Origin: Pseudomonas flexibilis
Lineage (GTDB): Bacteria > Pseudomonadota > Gammaproteobacteria > Pseudomonadales > Pseudomonadaceae
Length of the DNA: 64,000 bases
Direction of reading: 5' to 3'
Assembly: GCF_000802425.1 (NCBI RefSeq)
Contig: NZ_JRUD01000002.1
Span: 124,001-188,000 of the forward strand
The translations under genes and the position numbers were made by a program. Positions 1 to 7,928 of this stretch are shown here, piece by piece; the first letter of the stretch is position 1; each line of letters starts with the position of its first letter. The notes below the pieces were generated by a model, which was not told the origin of the DNA, did no database searches, and saw only the letters and a list, made by a program, of their open reading frames with translations.

Positions 1-1
1 C

Positions 2-649
2 GAGCCGCTGGCGGCGCTGGACGAGGCTGCGCGCACCCGCGCGCTGGTCGAGCTGGTACGCCGCAAGGGCCTGGAGCTGCTGCCCTGGACCCCGGAGCTG
101 CGCCAGTGGCAGGCGCGCGTGTTGCTGCTGCGCGGGCTGGACCTGGAACAGGGCAAGGCCGGCGACTGGCCGGACGTATCCGACGCGGCGCTGCTGGCCA
201 GCCTGGAGGCGTGGCTCGGGCCTTACCTGGGCAAGGTCAGCCGCCTCAGTCATTTCGCCAACCTGGACCTGTCGTCGATCCTCCACAACCGGCTGCCCTG
301 GCCGCTGCCGCAGCGCCTCGACGAGCTGGCGCCGAAGAGCCTGACGGTGCCGTCCGGCTCGCAGATCCGCATCGACTACAGCGAGTCGCCACCGGTGCTG
401 GCGGTGCGCCTTCAGGAACTGTTCGGCCTGGCCGCAACGCCGCGTATCGCCGGTGGCCGGCTGGGCCTCAAGCTGCACCTGCTGTCGCCGGCACACCGTC
501 CAGTACAGGTGACCCAGGACCTGGCCAGCTTCTGGGCCAACACCTACGCCGAGGTGAAGAAGGACCTCAAGGGCCGCTATCCCAAGCACTACTGGCCGGA
601 CGACCCGCTGGTCGCCGAGCCCACCGCCCGGGCCAAGCCGCGGCGCTAG
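2..649 (+). CDS. hrpB: ATP-dependent helicase HrpB, C-terminal part
   Basis: The reading frame is open to the left edge, so only about 215 C-terminal residues are present and no start is visible. It ends in the HrpB-specific C-terminal domain: the stretch around LDLSSILHNRLPWPL, the segment containing DYSESPPVLAVRLQELFG, and the terminal region with FWANTYAEVKKDLKGRYPKH are typical of HrpB, a DExH-box RNA helicase-like protein of uncertain role in proteobacteria. The helicase motor motifs lie upstream of the window. The stop is followed by a 300-base repeat-rich gap. Identification rests on family memory of the HrpB tail. Confidence 0.9.
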   Translation, partial: EPLAALDEAARTRALVELVRRKGLELLPWTPELRQWQARVLLLRGLDLEQGKAGDWPDVSDAALLASLEAWLGPYLGKVSRLSHFANLDLSSILHNRLPWPLPQRLDELAPKSLTVPSGSQIRIDYSESPPVLAVRLQELFGLAATPRIAGGRLGLKLHLLSPAHRPVQVTQDLASFWANTYAEVKKDLKGRYPKHYWPDDPLVAEPTARAKPRR

Positions 650-662
650 AACCGACACGGAC

Positions 663-747
663 ATCGGGTGGTCCTTGGCCACCACCGCGCGGGACACCGT
701 GCGCCTGCGGCGCGCACGGTGGCTCGGTGAAGCGTGAGCCACCCTAC
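663..747. repeat. Dispersed GTAGGGTGG-type inverted repeat, copy 1
   Basis: This lies in the 304-base gap between hrpB and the SDR gene. The left arm contains GGGTGGTCCTTGGCCACC and the right arm ends in GAGCCACCCTAC, the reverse complement of the GTAGGGTGG arm found elsewhere. With the next copy it fills nearly the whole gap. No gene was seen in the gap. Confidence 0.7.
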
Positions 748-779
748 GTTCACGGCACCCCGCGTTGGGGCCGGTCGAC

Positions 780-867
780 GTAGGGTGGTCAACGTTGGTC
801 CTTGGCCACCATCGCGCCGGAACGGCGCGCCTGCGGCGTGCACGAAGCGTGAGCCTGGTTCACGCCA
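780..867. repeat. Dispersed GTAGGGTGG-type repeat, copy 2
   Basis: It begins GTAGGGTGGTCAACGTTGG and continues through TTGGCCACC, then a GC-rich segment with GCGCCTGCGGCG shared with copy 1, ending near GAGCCTGGTTCACGCC. It sits in tandem with copy 1. Confidence 0.7.
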
Positions 868-953
868 GCAAAACCGTGCGGCGGGCCCGCAGGACCGGCT
901 TGTTGCCTCCCTTGTCTATGCTGCTGGCAAGCCAACAGCAGAGGTGGCGTGCC

Positions 954-1775
954 ATGTATCGCAAGGTCTTCGCCAGCAAGGTGTTCGAGCGCAAGGTGGT
1001 GCTGGTCACCGGCGGCTGTTCGGGTATCGGCCGCGCGCTGGTGCTGCGTTTTGCCCAGGCCGGGGCGCGGCCGGTGATTCTCGATCTGCACCGCGAGGAG
1101 CTGGACAGCCTGGTGCTGCACCTGCGCGAGCACCTGAACAGCGATGCGATGGGGCTGGTCTGCGACGTGTCGGACCCGCAGGCGGTGGAGCGGATCATGA
1201 CGCTGGTGACCGAGCGCTGTGGCGGCATCGACCTGCTGGTCAACAACGCGGGCATCACCCACCGCAGTCGCTTCGCCGACACGCCGCGCGCGGTGTTCGA
1301 GCGCATCATGGCGGTCAATTACTTTGGGGCGCTGTACTGCACCCAGGCGGCGCTGCCCAGCCTGCTGGAGCGCCGGGGACAGATCATCGTGCTCAGCTCG
1401 CTGTCCGGCTTCGTGCCGCTGCACCTGCGCTGCGCCTACAACGCCAGCAAGCATGCGCTGCACGGGCTGTTCGACACCCTGCGCCAGGAGGTGCGCGAGG
1501 CGGGCGTCAATGTGCTGCTGGTGTGCCCCGGCTTCACCGCCACCGACATGCACCGCAACGCACTGGTAGGCGACGGATCGGTGAACGCGCCGGCGCCGCT
1601 GGCGGTGGGGCGGGTGGCCTCGGCGCAGGATGTGGCCGAAGCGATCTTCCAGGGCGCGTTACGCCGGCGCACGCAGCTGGTGTTGTCCAACGTCGGCTGG
1701 CGCGGCCAGCTGCTGTCGCGCTGCTTTCCGCGGCTGTTCCAGCGTCTGGTGCTGTCGCGCACGGCGCGCGGCTGA
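954..1775 (+). CDS. Short-chain dehydrogenase/reductase (SDR)
   Basis: This 273-residue classical SDR should catalyse NAD(P)-dependent oxidation or reduction of an unknown alcohol or ketone. Visible motifs are the cofactor-binding TGGCSGIG (residues 19-26), NNAG (97-100), the catalytic serine near 149, and YNASK with Tyr162 and Lys166. The C-terminal 40 residues (basic, with aromatic patches) may contact membrane. ATG at 954 was chosen because the Rossmann strand starts 14 residues later; the frame is open further upstream, but that part would be repeat-derived. It stands alone between a repeat cluster and a convergent membrane-protein gene. Substrate unknown. Confidence 0.9.
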   Translation: MYRKVFASKVFERKVVLVTGGCSGIGRALVLRFAQAGARPVILDLHREELDSLVLHLREHLNSDAMGLVCDVSDPQAVERIMTLVTERCGGIDLLVNNAGITHRSRFADTPRAVFERIMAVNYFGALYCTQAALPSLLERRGQIIVLSSLSGFVPLHLRCAYNASKHALHGLFDTLRQEVREAGVNVLLVCPGFTATDMHRNALVGDGSVNAPAPLAVGRVASAQDVAEAIFQGALRRRTQLVLSNVGWRGQLLSRCFPRLFQRLVLSRTARG

Positions 1776-1781
1776 AACGCT

Positions 1782-2441
1782 TCAGGGCGTGTCGGTTATC
1801 GGCCCGCTGACAGTGAGCATGAAGCAGCGGTAGAGCGCCACGCCAACGAACAACTGGGCGAAGCCGATCAGGCTTTCCAGCAGCACGCGCGGCGCCAGGT
1901 CTTCGGACAGCAGGCTGGACAAAAAGGCCTCCAGCCCCCACAGCGGCAGCATGACCGCCATCATCACCGTGAAGATGCGCCAGAACTGGCCCCGGGTCAG
2001 CGCCATGCTGTCACCGAGGGCCGCCAGCGGAGTGAAGCCCTGCAGCACCACCAGGAAGTCGGCGAAGGCCAGGCGCGCCATCAGCCACAGGCCGGGCAGG
2101 ATGAACAGCGAGGCGCCCAGCATGATCAGCAGGGTGCTCAGCGCAGTGAGCAGCGCCAGCGAGGGCCACAGGCGCAGCGCCATGGCCAGCAGCGCAGCGC
2201 TGCCGGGCCGCAGGCCCCGGGTGCGGGTGTCCAGGTAGAGGATCAGCGCGGCGCCATAGAGGGGGTAGAACAGCAGCCCGGCGAGCAGGTCGGCTGAGCC
2301 CTGCCAGTCGCCCAGATACGGCGCCAGCAGGTTGCCGGCCAGGCGTTCCAGCAGGATCAGCGGCAGGCACAGCAGGGCGAGATGCGCGGCATGGCGGTGG
2401 AAGAAATACCAGGCGTCGCGCAGAAGGGTCATTGCATTCAT
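1782..2441 (-). CDS. YciC-like multipass inner membrane protein
   Basis: About 219 residues with roughly six hydrophobic segments, including LALLCLPLILLERL near the N-terminus and LLTALSTLLIMLGASLFILPGLWLMARLAF split across two segments in the middle. The pattern resembles the UPF0259/YciC family of unknown function. The start is uncertain: ATG at 2441 gives MNAMTLL, and ATG at 2432 is also possible. It is convergent with the SDR gene, whose stop is only 6 bases away. No catalytic motif seen. Confidence 0.75.
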   Translation of the reverse strand: MNAMTLLRDAWYFFHRHAAHLALLCLPLILLERLAGNLLAPYLGDWQGSADLLAGLLFYPLYGAALILYLDTRTRGLRPGSAALLAMALRLWPSLALLTALSTLLIMLGASLFILPGLWLMARLAFADFLVVLQGFTPLAALGDSMALTRGQFWRIFTVMMAVMLPLWGLEAFLSSLLSEDLAPRVLLESLIGFAQLFVGVALYRCFMLTVSGPITDTP

Positions 2442-2510
2442 CGACGGGAACCCAAACAACGGGGGCGCCACTGTAGCCCAGGCCGGGGCAGGCACAAAGC
2501 CTTCGCGGGC

Positions 2511-2598
2511 GTAGGGCGGACAACGTATTTCTTGTCCGCCAACCCAGGCACCGGCTCGACACCCCGGCGGCGGACAGGTGAAGCGTTGTCCGCCCTAC
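2511..2598. repeat. Long inverted repeat of the GTAGGGCGG family
   Basis: The left arm is GTAGGGCGGACAACG with TTGTCCGCC; the right arm is GGCGGACAGG with GCGTTGTCCGCCCTAC. The two 30-base halves are reverse complements with few mismatches, separated by about 28 bases, so a transcript could form one long hairpin or two short ones. It fills the gap between divergent genes. Confidence 0.85.
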
Positions 2599-2643
2599 GA
2601 AAGGCCCCACGGCGCATAATGGCGCCAGCAACCGGAGAACCCC

Positions 2644-3114
2644 TTGAAAAGACTTGCCGTATTCGTCGATGTGCAGAACCTGTATTACACCGTGCGCCAG
2701 GCCCATGGCCGGCATTTCGACTACGGCGTGTTCCTGCGCCAGCTGCAGGCGCGCGGTGAGGTAACCGAGGCCTACGCCTATGCCATCGACCGTGGCGACG
2801 CCAAGCAACAGCAGTTCCAGCAGATCCTGCGCAACCTGGGCTTCACCGTGAAACTCAAGCCGTTCATCCAGCGCAGCGACGGCTCGGCTAAGGGCGACTG
2901 GGACGTGGGCATCACCATCGACGTGCTGGACGCAGCCAGCCGTGTCGACGAAGTGGTGCTGGCCTCCGGCGATGGCGATTTCGACCTGCTGCTCGACCGC
3001 CTGCGCGCACTCGGCGTGGACAGCTGCGTGTACGGCGTGCCGGCGCTCACCGCGCAGTCGCTGATCCGCGCCGCCGGCCGTTTCGTGCCAGTGGAAGGCG
3101 AGCTGTTGCTGTAG
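2644..3114 (+). CDS. NYN domain (LabA/DUF88-like) protein
   Basis: This 156-residue protein consists almost wholly of a NYN (PIN-like nuclease) fold. Acidic metal-site motifs are visible: FVDVQN near residue 7, KGDWDVGIT around residue 81 and SGDGDF near residue 103. NYN proteins are predicted or shown to be metal-dependent ribonucleases; the LabA group is often linked to RNA metabolism, though in vivo targets are usually unknown. A short hypothetical-length protein with no extra RNA-binding domain. It is followed after 37 bases by an RNA helicase gene on the same strand, which fits a shared RNA role, but this is inference. Confidence 0.85.
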   Translation: MKRLAVFVDVQNLYYTVRQAHGRHFDYGVFLRQLQARGEVTEAYAYAIDRGDAKQQQFQQILRNLGFTVKLKPFIQRSDGSAKGDWDVGITIDVLDAASRVDEVVLASGDGDFDLLLDRLRALGVDSCVYGVPALTAQSLIRAAGRFVPVEGELLL

Positions 3115-3151
3115 AATCCGCGCGCCTTTTCCACCGCGCCGCGAGCCCTTC

Positions 3152-4480
3152 ATGACCTTCGCATCCCTCGGCCTGATCGATCCGCTGCTGCGGACCCTGG
3201 ACGCCCTCGACTACCGCACGCCGACGCCGGTGCAGAAGGAAGCGATTCCCGCCGTGCTCAAGGGCCGCGACCTGCTCGCCGCCGCGCAGACCGGCACCGG
3301 CAAGACCGCCGGTTTTACCCTGCCGCTGCTGCAGAAGCTGACCCTGCAAGGCCCGAAGGTGGCCAGCAACTCGGTGCGCGCGCTGGTGCTGACGCCGACC
3401 CGCGAGCTGGCCGAACAGGTGCAGCAGAGCGTCCAGCGCTACGGCGAGAACCTGCCGCTGCGCAGCTACGCGGTGTACGGCGGGGTGAGCATCAACCCGC
3501 AGATGATGGCGCTGCGCAAGGGCATTGACCTGCTGGTCGCCACCCCGGGTCGGCTGCTCGACCTGTACCGGCAGAACGCCGTGCGCTTCGAACAACTACA
3601 GGTGCTGGTGCTCGACGAGGCCGACCGCATGCTCGATCTGGGCTTCGCCCGCGAGCTGGACGAACTGTTCGCCGCGCTGCCGAAGAAACGCCAGACCCTG
3701 CTGTTCTCCGCGACATTCTCCGACGCGATTCGCCAGCTGGCCGGCGAGCTGCTGCGCGACCCGCTGAACATCGAGGTGGCGCCGCGCAACACCGCCGCCA
3801 AGAGCGTCAAGCAGTGGCTGATCCCGGTGGACAAGAAGCGCAAGAGCGAGCTGTTCCTGCACCTGCTGGCCGAGCAGCGCTGGGGCCAGGTGCTGGTGTT
3901 CGCCAAGACCCGCAAGGGCGTCGATCAACTGGTGGAAGAAGTGCAGGCGGCGGGCTTTGCCGCCGACTCGATCCATGGCGACAAGCCGCAGCCGTCGCGC
4001 CTGCGCGCCCTGGAGCGCTTCAAGGCCGGCGAGGTGCAGATTCTGGTCGCTACCGACGTGGCGGCGCGCGGCCTGGACATCCACGACCTGCCGTTGGTGG
4101 TCAATCTGGACCTGCCGATCGTCGCCGAGGATTACGTACACCGCATCGGCCGCACCGGTCGCGCCGGCGCCACGGGCGAGGCGATCTCGCTGGTGTGCGC
4201 CGACGAGGTCGATCAGCTGGCCGCTATCGAGAACCTGATCGGCCAGGTGCTGCCGCGCCGCGACGAGCCGGATTTCATCCCCGACCACCGCGTGCCGCAG
4301 ACCGCCCTCGGCGGGCTGGTGCTGAAGAAACCCAAGAAGCCCAAGCAACCCAAGGCCACGGCGGCCGGCAAGGGCAAGATTCATCTGGGCAACTGGTTCG
4401 ATGCCAGCGAAAAGCCCGACGCCAAACCGATCCGCAAGGTGCCGAGCTTTGGCGGCAAGCCGGCGCGCAAGAAGCCGTAG
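3152..4480 (+). CDS. rhlE: DEAD-box ATP-dependent RNA helicase, RhlE type
   Basis: A 442-residue DEAD-box helicase. Motifs in order: Q-motif region TPTPVQKEAIP, Walker A AQTGTGKT (about 47-54), PTRELAEQ, TPGRLLD, DEAD box as LDEADRMLD, SAT as FSATFS, then in domain 2 ATDVAARGLDI and HRIGRTGRAG. The core is followed by a lysine/proline-rich basic tail (KKPKKPKQPK) typical of RhlE proteins and likely to bind RNA. The length and tail fit RhlE better than SrmB or DbpA, but pseudomonads carry several paralogues, so the exact symbol is tentative. Confidence 0.9.
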   Translation: MTFASLGLIDPLLRTLDALDYRTPTPVQKEAIPAVLKGRDLLAAAQTGTGKTAGFTLPLLQKLTLQGPKVASNSVRALVLTPTRELAEQVQQSVQRYGENLPLRSYAVYGGVSINPQMMALRKGIDLLVATPGRLLDLYRQNAVRFEQLQVLVLDEADRMLDLGFARELDELFAALPKKRQTLLFSATFSDAIRQLAGELLRDPLNIEVAPRNTAAKSVKQWLIPVDKKRKSELFLHLLAEQRWGQVLVFAKTRKGVDQLVEEVQAAGFAADSIHGDKPQPSRLRALERFKAGEVQILVATDVAARGLDIHDLPLVVNLDLPIVAEDYVHRIGRTGRAGATGEAISLVCADEVDQLAAIENLIGQVLPRRDEPDFIPDHRVPQTALGGLVLKKPKKPKQPKATAAGKGKIHLGNWFDASEKPDAKPIRKVPSFGGKPARKKP

Positions 4481-4491
4481 GGTTTGTTCGG

Positions 4492-4577
4492 GTAGGGCGG
4501 ACAACGTCGTTCTTGTCCGCCAGGTGCGGCTGCGGTCGGGTGCCAGCCGGCGGACAGGAAAGCGCTGTCCGCCCTAC
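4492..4577. repeat. Long inverted repeat of the GTAGGGCGG family
   Basis: This 86-base element has two 30-base arms: GTAGGGCGGACAACGTCG through TTGTCCGCC, and CGGCGGACAGG through GCTGTCCGCCCTAC. Both arms are identical base for base to those at 23167-23252, with six differences confined to the central 26 bases. It lies between rhlE and the convergent flavoprotein gene, so it could also act as a terminator. Confidence 0.9.
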
Positions 4578-4580
4578 AGG

Positions 4581-5825
4581 CTACGGCGGGCTGGTGGCAG
4601 CCGAATCCGTCAACCATTTGATCACCCCGTTTGCCGCCGCGCGCCCAGTGGCAAAGCAGGCGGTGAGCAGGTAGCCGCCGGTCGGCGCTTCCCAATCGAG
4701 CATCTCCCCGGCGCAGAACACGCCGGGCAGTTTCCTGAACATCAGCCGCTCATCCAGCTCGGCGAACGGCACGCCGCCGGCGCTGCTGATCGCCTCGTCC
4801 AGCGGCCGGGTGCGCAGCAGGCGGATCGGCAGGGCCTTGATCGCTTGTGCCAGTTGCTGCGGCGCCTGGAAGGTGGCGGCCTCGGTCAGCTCGCGCAAGA
4901 GCGCGGCCTTCACGCCGTCGAGCTTCAACTGGCGATGCAGGTGCTTGGCCATCGACTGCGCGCCGCGCGGCTTGGCCAGCGCGATGGCGATCTGTTCCAG
5001 CGTGCGGTCGGGCAGCAAATCCAGCTGCACCATCGCCGCACCCTCGCGCTCGATCACGCCGCGAATTTCGGCGGACAGTGCATACACCAGGCTGCCCTCG
5101 ATGCCGGTGGCGGTGAGGATGAACTCGCCGCGCCGGGCCGGCTGGCCGGGTAGCGCCAGGGTGACGTTCTTCAGCGGCGCGCCGGCATGCTTGTCGCGCA
5201 GCAGCGTGCTCCAGCCGTCTACCTCGAAGCCGCAATTGCTGGCGCGCAGCGGCGCGATGGCGACGCCGCGCTGTTGCAGCAGCGGCACCCAGGCGCCGTT
5301 CGAGCCCAGCCGCGCCCAGCTGCCACCGCCCAGCGCCAGGATCAGCGCCGCGGCGTCGACGGCCTGTTCGCCGTGTTCGCTGGCGATGCGCAATTGACCC
5401 GTGTCGTTCCAGCCCAGCCAGCGGCTGCGGGTGTGGATGCGTACTCCACTGTCCTTCAGACGTTTGAGCCAGGCGCGCAGCAGCGGCGCGGCCTTCATGT
5501 CGGTGGGGAACACCCGGCCCGAGCTGCCGACGAAGGTGTCGATGCCCAGGCCGTGAATCCAGGCGCGCAGCGCCTCGGCGTCGAAGGCTTCGATGTGCGG
5601 CTGCAGCGCCGGACGCGCTTCGCGGTAACGCGACAGGAAGGCCTCGCGGGCTTCCGAGTGGGTGATGTTCATACCGCCGACCCCGGCGAGCAGGAACTTG
5701 CGGCCCACCGAGGGCATCGCGTCGTACAGATCCACGGACAGCCCGGCCTGGGCCAGGACTTCGGCGGCCATCAGACCGGCGGGGCCGCCGCCAATGACGA
5801 CGATGGGGGAAGAGGGCTGGGGCAT
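4581..5825 (-). CDS. HI0933-family FAD-dependent flavoprotein (TIGR03862-like)
   Basis: This 414-residue protein begins with a clear FAD-binding dinucleotide fold: IVVIGGGPAGLMAAE at residues 8-22. Further family features are GGVGGMNITHSE near residue 45, the second nucleotide motif ALILALGGGSWARLGSNG in the middle, and the C-terminal FCAGEMLDWEAPTGGYLLT that completes the FAD site. It fits the HI0933/YhiN flavoprotein superfamily, in particular the Pseudomonas-named TIGR03862 branch. Reaction and substrate are not known. It is convergent with rhlE, separated by the repeat at 4492-4577. Confidence 0.88.
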   Translation of the reverse strand: MPQPSSPIVVIGGGPAGLMAAEVLAQAGLSVDLYDAMPSVGRKFLLAGVGGMNITHSEAREAFLSRYREARPALQPHIEAFDAEALRAWIHGLGIDTFVGSSGRVFPTDMKAAPLLRAWLKRLKDSGVRIHTRSRWLGWNDTGQLRIASEHGEQAVDAAALILALGGGSWARLGSNGAWVPLLQQRGVAIAPLRASNCGFEVDGWSTLLRDKHAGAPLKNVTLALPGQPARRGEFILTATGIEGSLVYALSAEIRGVIEREGAAMVQLDLLPDRTLEQIAIALAKPRGAQSMAKHLHRQLKLDGVKAALLRELTEAATFQAPQQLAQAIKALPIRLLRTRPLDEAISSAGGVPFAELDERLMFRKLPGVFCAGEMLDWEAPTGGYLLTACFATGRAAANGVIKWLTDSAATSPP

Positions 5826-5884
5826 GGAACGGCGACTGGGTTGGGGAAAGGCGGCGATTCTACCGCTGTCGGCGGGTCAGCGCC

Positions 5885-5917
5885 GCGGTGGCCAACGCGC
5901 AGCGTTGACCACCCTAC
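5885..5917. repeat. Short copy of the GTAGGGTGG repeat, reverse orientation
   Basis: The top strand reads CGGTGGCCAACGCG then GCGTTGACCACCCTAC; reversed, it begins GTAGGGTGGTCAACGC. It forms one short hairpin in the gap between two leftward genes. Confidence 0.7.
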
Positions 5918-5967
5918 ACCCAGGCGGCTGGCACGGCGTGCAGCGCAGGGGCGGCGCGGTGTCTGGT

Positions 5968-6195
5968 TCAGGCGCGCAGCGCCCTGGCGTAGCTGAACAG
6001 AAACAGGGTGCGCACCAGTTCCTTGAGTTCGCCGGGCCGGTCGGTGGTGAGCACGGCGGGGTCCAGTTCGCCCTGTTCGCGCAGTTCCTGCAGCTCTTGC
6101 CCTTCGAGGCGCACGCAAACCGAGCCGGTGGCTCGATCCAGCACACGCAGGTAGGGTTTCGGGTGGTCCAGCCAGGCGTCGATCAGGTAGGTCAT
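5968..6195 (-). CDS. Conserved small protein of unknown function
   Basis: A 75-residue, mildly acidic soluble protein starting MTYLIDAWLDHP, with a short beta-rich N-terminal half (YLRVLDRATGSVCVRLEG) and a helical C-terminal half (LKELVRTLFLFSYARALRA). A good ribosome binding site (CAGGAG, 11 bases upstream) supports ATG at 6195. I do not recognise a named family, although it resembles small conserved Pseudomonas proteins. It lies directly after a shorter candidate ORF on the same strand and may share an anaerobic promoter with it (Anr-type box at 6481-6494). Confidence 0.7.
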   Translation of the reverse strand: MTYLIDAWLDHPKPYLRVLDRATGSVCVRLEGQELQELREQGELDPAVLTTDRPGELKELVRTLFLFSYARALRA

Positions 6196-6198
6196 GGC

Positions 6199-6390
6199 TC
6201 ATCTCTCCTGTGAAAAGGATGGATGAGAATAATTCGTATTAATAAAAGCGCAAGAGGCCTGATCGAACAGGCCGCTTGCGGCTGGTGCTCACTGGCAGGG
6301 GTACATCCAGAAATTCGGGTGCTCCTGGCAGGCGTGGCGGCTGTTCTGGTTCGGTTGCGTGGGCGTCAGCAGTCGGGCGATCAGGTGCAT
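6199..6390 (-). CDS. Candidate small ORF (63 residues) or translated leader
   Basis: Too short to be certain. It starts at ATG 6390 behind a near-perfect ribosome binding site (AAGGAGG, 4-5 bases before the ATG) and reads MHLIARLLTPTQPNQ..., ending in TGA just before the next gene's start. The second half runs through a hairpin (6251-6280) followed by a U-rich run, so the real product could be shorter or the hairpin may attenuate the downstream gene. No homologue recognised. It is supported by the ribosome binding site and by an Anr-like box 91 bases upstream; composition does not clearly mark it as coding. Confidence 0.35.
6251..6280 (-). terminator. Hairpin, possible attenuator or terminator
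   Basis: On the minus strand, CGCAAGCGGCCTG and CAGGCCTCTTGCG form a 13-bp stem with one mismatch and a small loop, followed by CTTTTATTAAT. It lies between the candidate start at 6390 and the 75-residue gene starting at 6195, so a rho-independent stop here would separate them. Confidence 0.5.
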
Positions 6391-6480
6391 ACGTTCCTCC
6401 TTGAGGGAAGCGGTGTTCGTTGGTGGCTACTGTGCCCGCGCATGAGCTGCGGAGGAACTTGGCAATCTCTATGGCGGCGA

Positions 6481-6494
6481 TTGACGGGCCTCAA
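6481..6494 (-). promoter_or_regulatory. Candidate Anr/FNR box
   Basis: The 14-mer reads TTGAGGCCCGTCAA on the minus strand, matching the FNR-family pattern TTGA-N6-TCAA exactly at the eight outer positions. It overlaps the stop codon of the upstream gene and lies 91 bases before the ATG at 6390, a plausible distance for an activator site near -41 with a short leader. A chance match is possible because no clear -10 follows. Confidence 0.5.
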
Positions 6495-6985
6495 TCGGCA
6501 AAGTGGCCGCGTCGCCGCTCGGCACGAAACACCAGGGATTCGGGCACATAGCCGGGGCGCAGGGCCGGTAGTGGCAGGCAGTCGTGCCACTGCGCGCCGG
6601 GGGCCAGCGGCGCGGCACCGTGGTAGCGCGCCACGGTTTCCGAGCGGGCCAGGTTGAGATCGTCTTCGGCCGGGTAGGCGGCGATGCGCCAGGTCAGCTC
6701 GCGCAGCGGCAGCGTGCTGGTGTTGCGCAGGGAGACGCGCAGCGGGCGATGGGCCGGGCACTGACCGGGTGCGTAGTCGAGGCTCAGTTCCAGACGGGCC
6801 AGGCGGTCTTCGTCGCGGGCCTCCTGCCAGAGCACCCAGCTGGCCAGCAGGCCGATGCCGAGCAGCGCGACCAGCGACACCGGCAACGCCTTGTGCGGGT
6901 AGCGAATCAGCAGGATCAACCAGGTCATGACCAACAGGACGCCAAACAGCATGGGCACGCTTCCAAGCCAGGGGGAGACCGCCAT
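6491..6985 (-). CDS. Membrane-anchored hypothetical protein
   Basis: About 164 residues. The N-terminus has two hydrophobic helices (PMLFGVLLVMTWLILLI, residues 11-27, and ALPVSLVALLGIGLLASWVLW, 33-53), followed by a beta-rich domain with CPAHRPLRVSLRNTSTLPL, suggesting an Ig-like fold outside the membrane. I do not recognise a function; similar Pseudomonas proteins have been labelled multidrug transporter without evidence in the sequence. Start is ATG 6985 or GTG 7006; neither has a strong ribosome binding site. It is 8-30 bases downstream of the SirB1-family gene, so likely co-transcribed and perhaps translationally coupled. Confidence 0.7.
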   Translation of the reverse strand: MAVSPWLGSVPMLFGVLLVMTWLILLIRYPHKALPVSLVALLGIGLLASWVLWQEARDEDRLARLELSLDYAPGQCPAHRPLRVSLRNTSTLPLRELTWRIAAYPAEDDLNLARSETVARYHGAAPLAPGAQWHDCLPLPALRPGYVPESLVFRAERRRGHFAD

Positions 6986-7014
6986 TCTAGTGGCCTGGGC
7001 GGCCACGTCGACTG

Positions 7015-7809
7015 TCAGTGCACCACGTCGGGCGTGCCCGCTTCGCGCAGGCGCTCGGTCAGGCGCAGGCGCTCGCCGGGGTCCTCGCAGAGCAGCAGGG
7101 CGTGCTGCAGGTCGTAGCGCTCGCCGGGCGGGCATTCCAGGCGCTGGTAGAGATCGGCACGGGCCAGGTGGTCGGCCACCGTGGGCACGCCCAGTTGCAG
7201 CACCCGGTCGGCATCCTTCAGCGCGGCGAGCAGTTGGCCGGCTTTCTGGTGCTGATGGCGCAGGCTGCGCGAGATGCGTTGCAGCAGCTCGGCGGGCGAG
7301 CAGGGCTGCAGATGGCTGGAGTTGAGCTGCAGCCTGCCCTGGTAGCGACGTTCGAGCAGCTCGCGGCAATCGTTCAGGTACAGCCGCCGGCCGCCAGCCG
7401 GGTCGAGCAAATGGTCGGCACCCGGCACTCGCAGCAGGAAGCGACCGGGAAAGTTGATGCCGCGCAGCGGAATGTCCAGCCGGCGGGCCAGCTCCAGGGC
7501 CAGCAGGCCCAGCATCAATGGCTGGCCCCGCCGGCGCTGCAGCACCCGGTGGGCCAGGACGCTGTCCGGGCCGCTGGTGTCTTCATGGAAGTCCAGCGCG
7601 TTCAGCAGGCGTAACAGCGGCTGCGCCTGCTCGCGGGCCGGCAGGGTAGGCAGGCTGGTCGACAGTCGATGGCGCAGGCGCTCGACGGTGGCCAGCAGGC
7701 TTTCGGGCTGGAAGGTGGGATCGTGCTCGGCAGCGATCCACAGGGCCGCCTCGAACAGGGCATCCGTACCCCGACGCAGACAGGACAGGCAGGCTTCGCG
7801 GGCATCCAT
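7015..7809 (-). CDS. SirB1 family protein (transglutaminase-like)
   Basis: A 264-residue protein of the SirB1/transglutaminase-like superfamily. Recognisable segments are VLQRRRGQPLMLGLLALELARRLDIPLRGINFPGRFLLR, read here as the family core around residues 90-130, the DPAGGRRLYLNDCRELL segment, and a C-terminal helical repeat part. The catalytic cysteine expected of true transglutaminases is not evident at the usual place, so it is probably non-enzymatic. E. coli SirB1 is a hypothetical protein; no function is assigned. Starts at ATG 7809. Confidence 0.82.
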   Translation of the reverse strand: MDAREACLSCLRRGTDALFEAALWIAAEHDPTFQPESLLATVERLRHRLSTSLPTLPAREQAQPLLRLLNALDFHEDTSGPDSVLAHRVLQRRRGQPLMLGLLALELARRLDIPLRGINFPGRFLLRVPGADHLLDPAGGRRLYLNDCRELLERRYQGRLQLNSSHLQPCSPAELLQRISRSLRHQHQKAGQLLAALKDADRVLQLGVPTVADHLARADLYQRLECPPGERYDLQHALLLCEDPGERLRLTERLREAGTPDVVH

Positions 7810-7928
7810 TCATCGCGCCTCCAAGTGACCCCATTCTTGTAGACGGGCCTTGCCGGCCCGTCCAGTCGACCCGCAGCCGCCACCTATACTGCTTGCACCA
7901 GATCACTCAGGCCCGGCGGAGGGATGCC

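Noticed and set aside
6223-6657. A 144-residue plus-strand frame with a GGAT-type ribosome binding site
   Set aside because: It overlaps the end of the membrane protein gene and the small-protein locus antisense, with no family features. The minus-strand start at 6390 has a better ribosome binding site.
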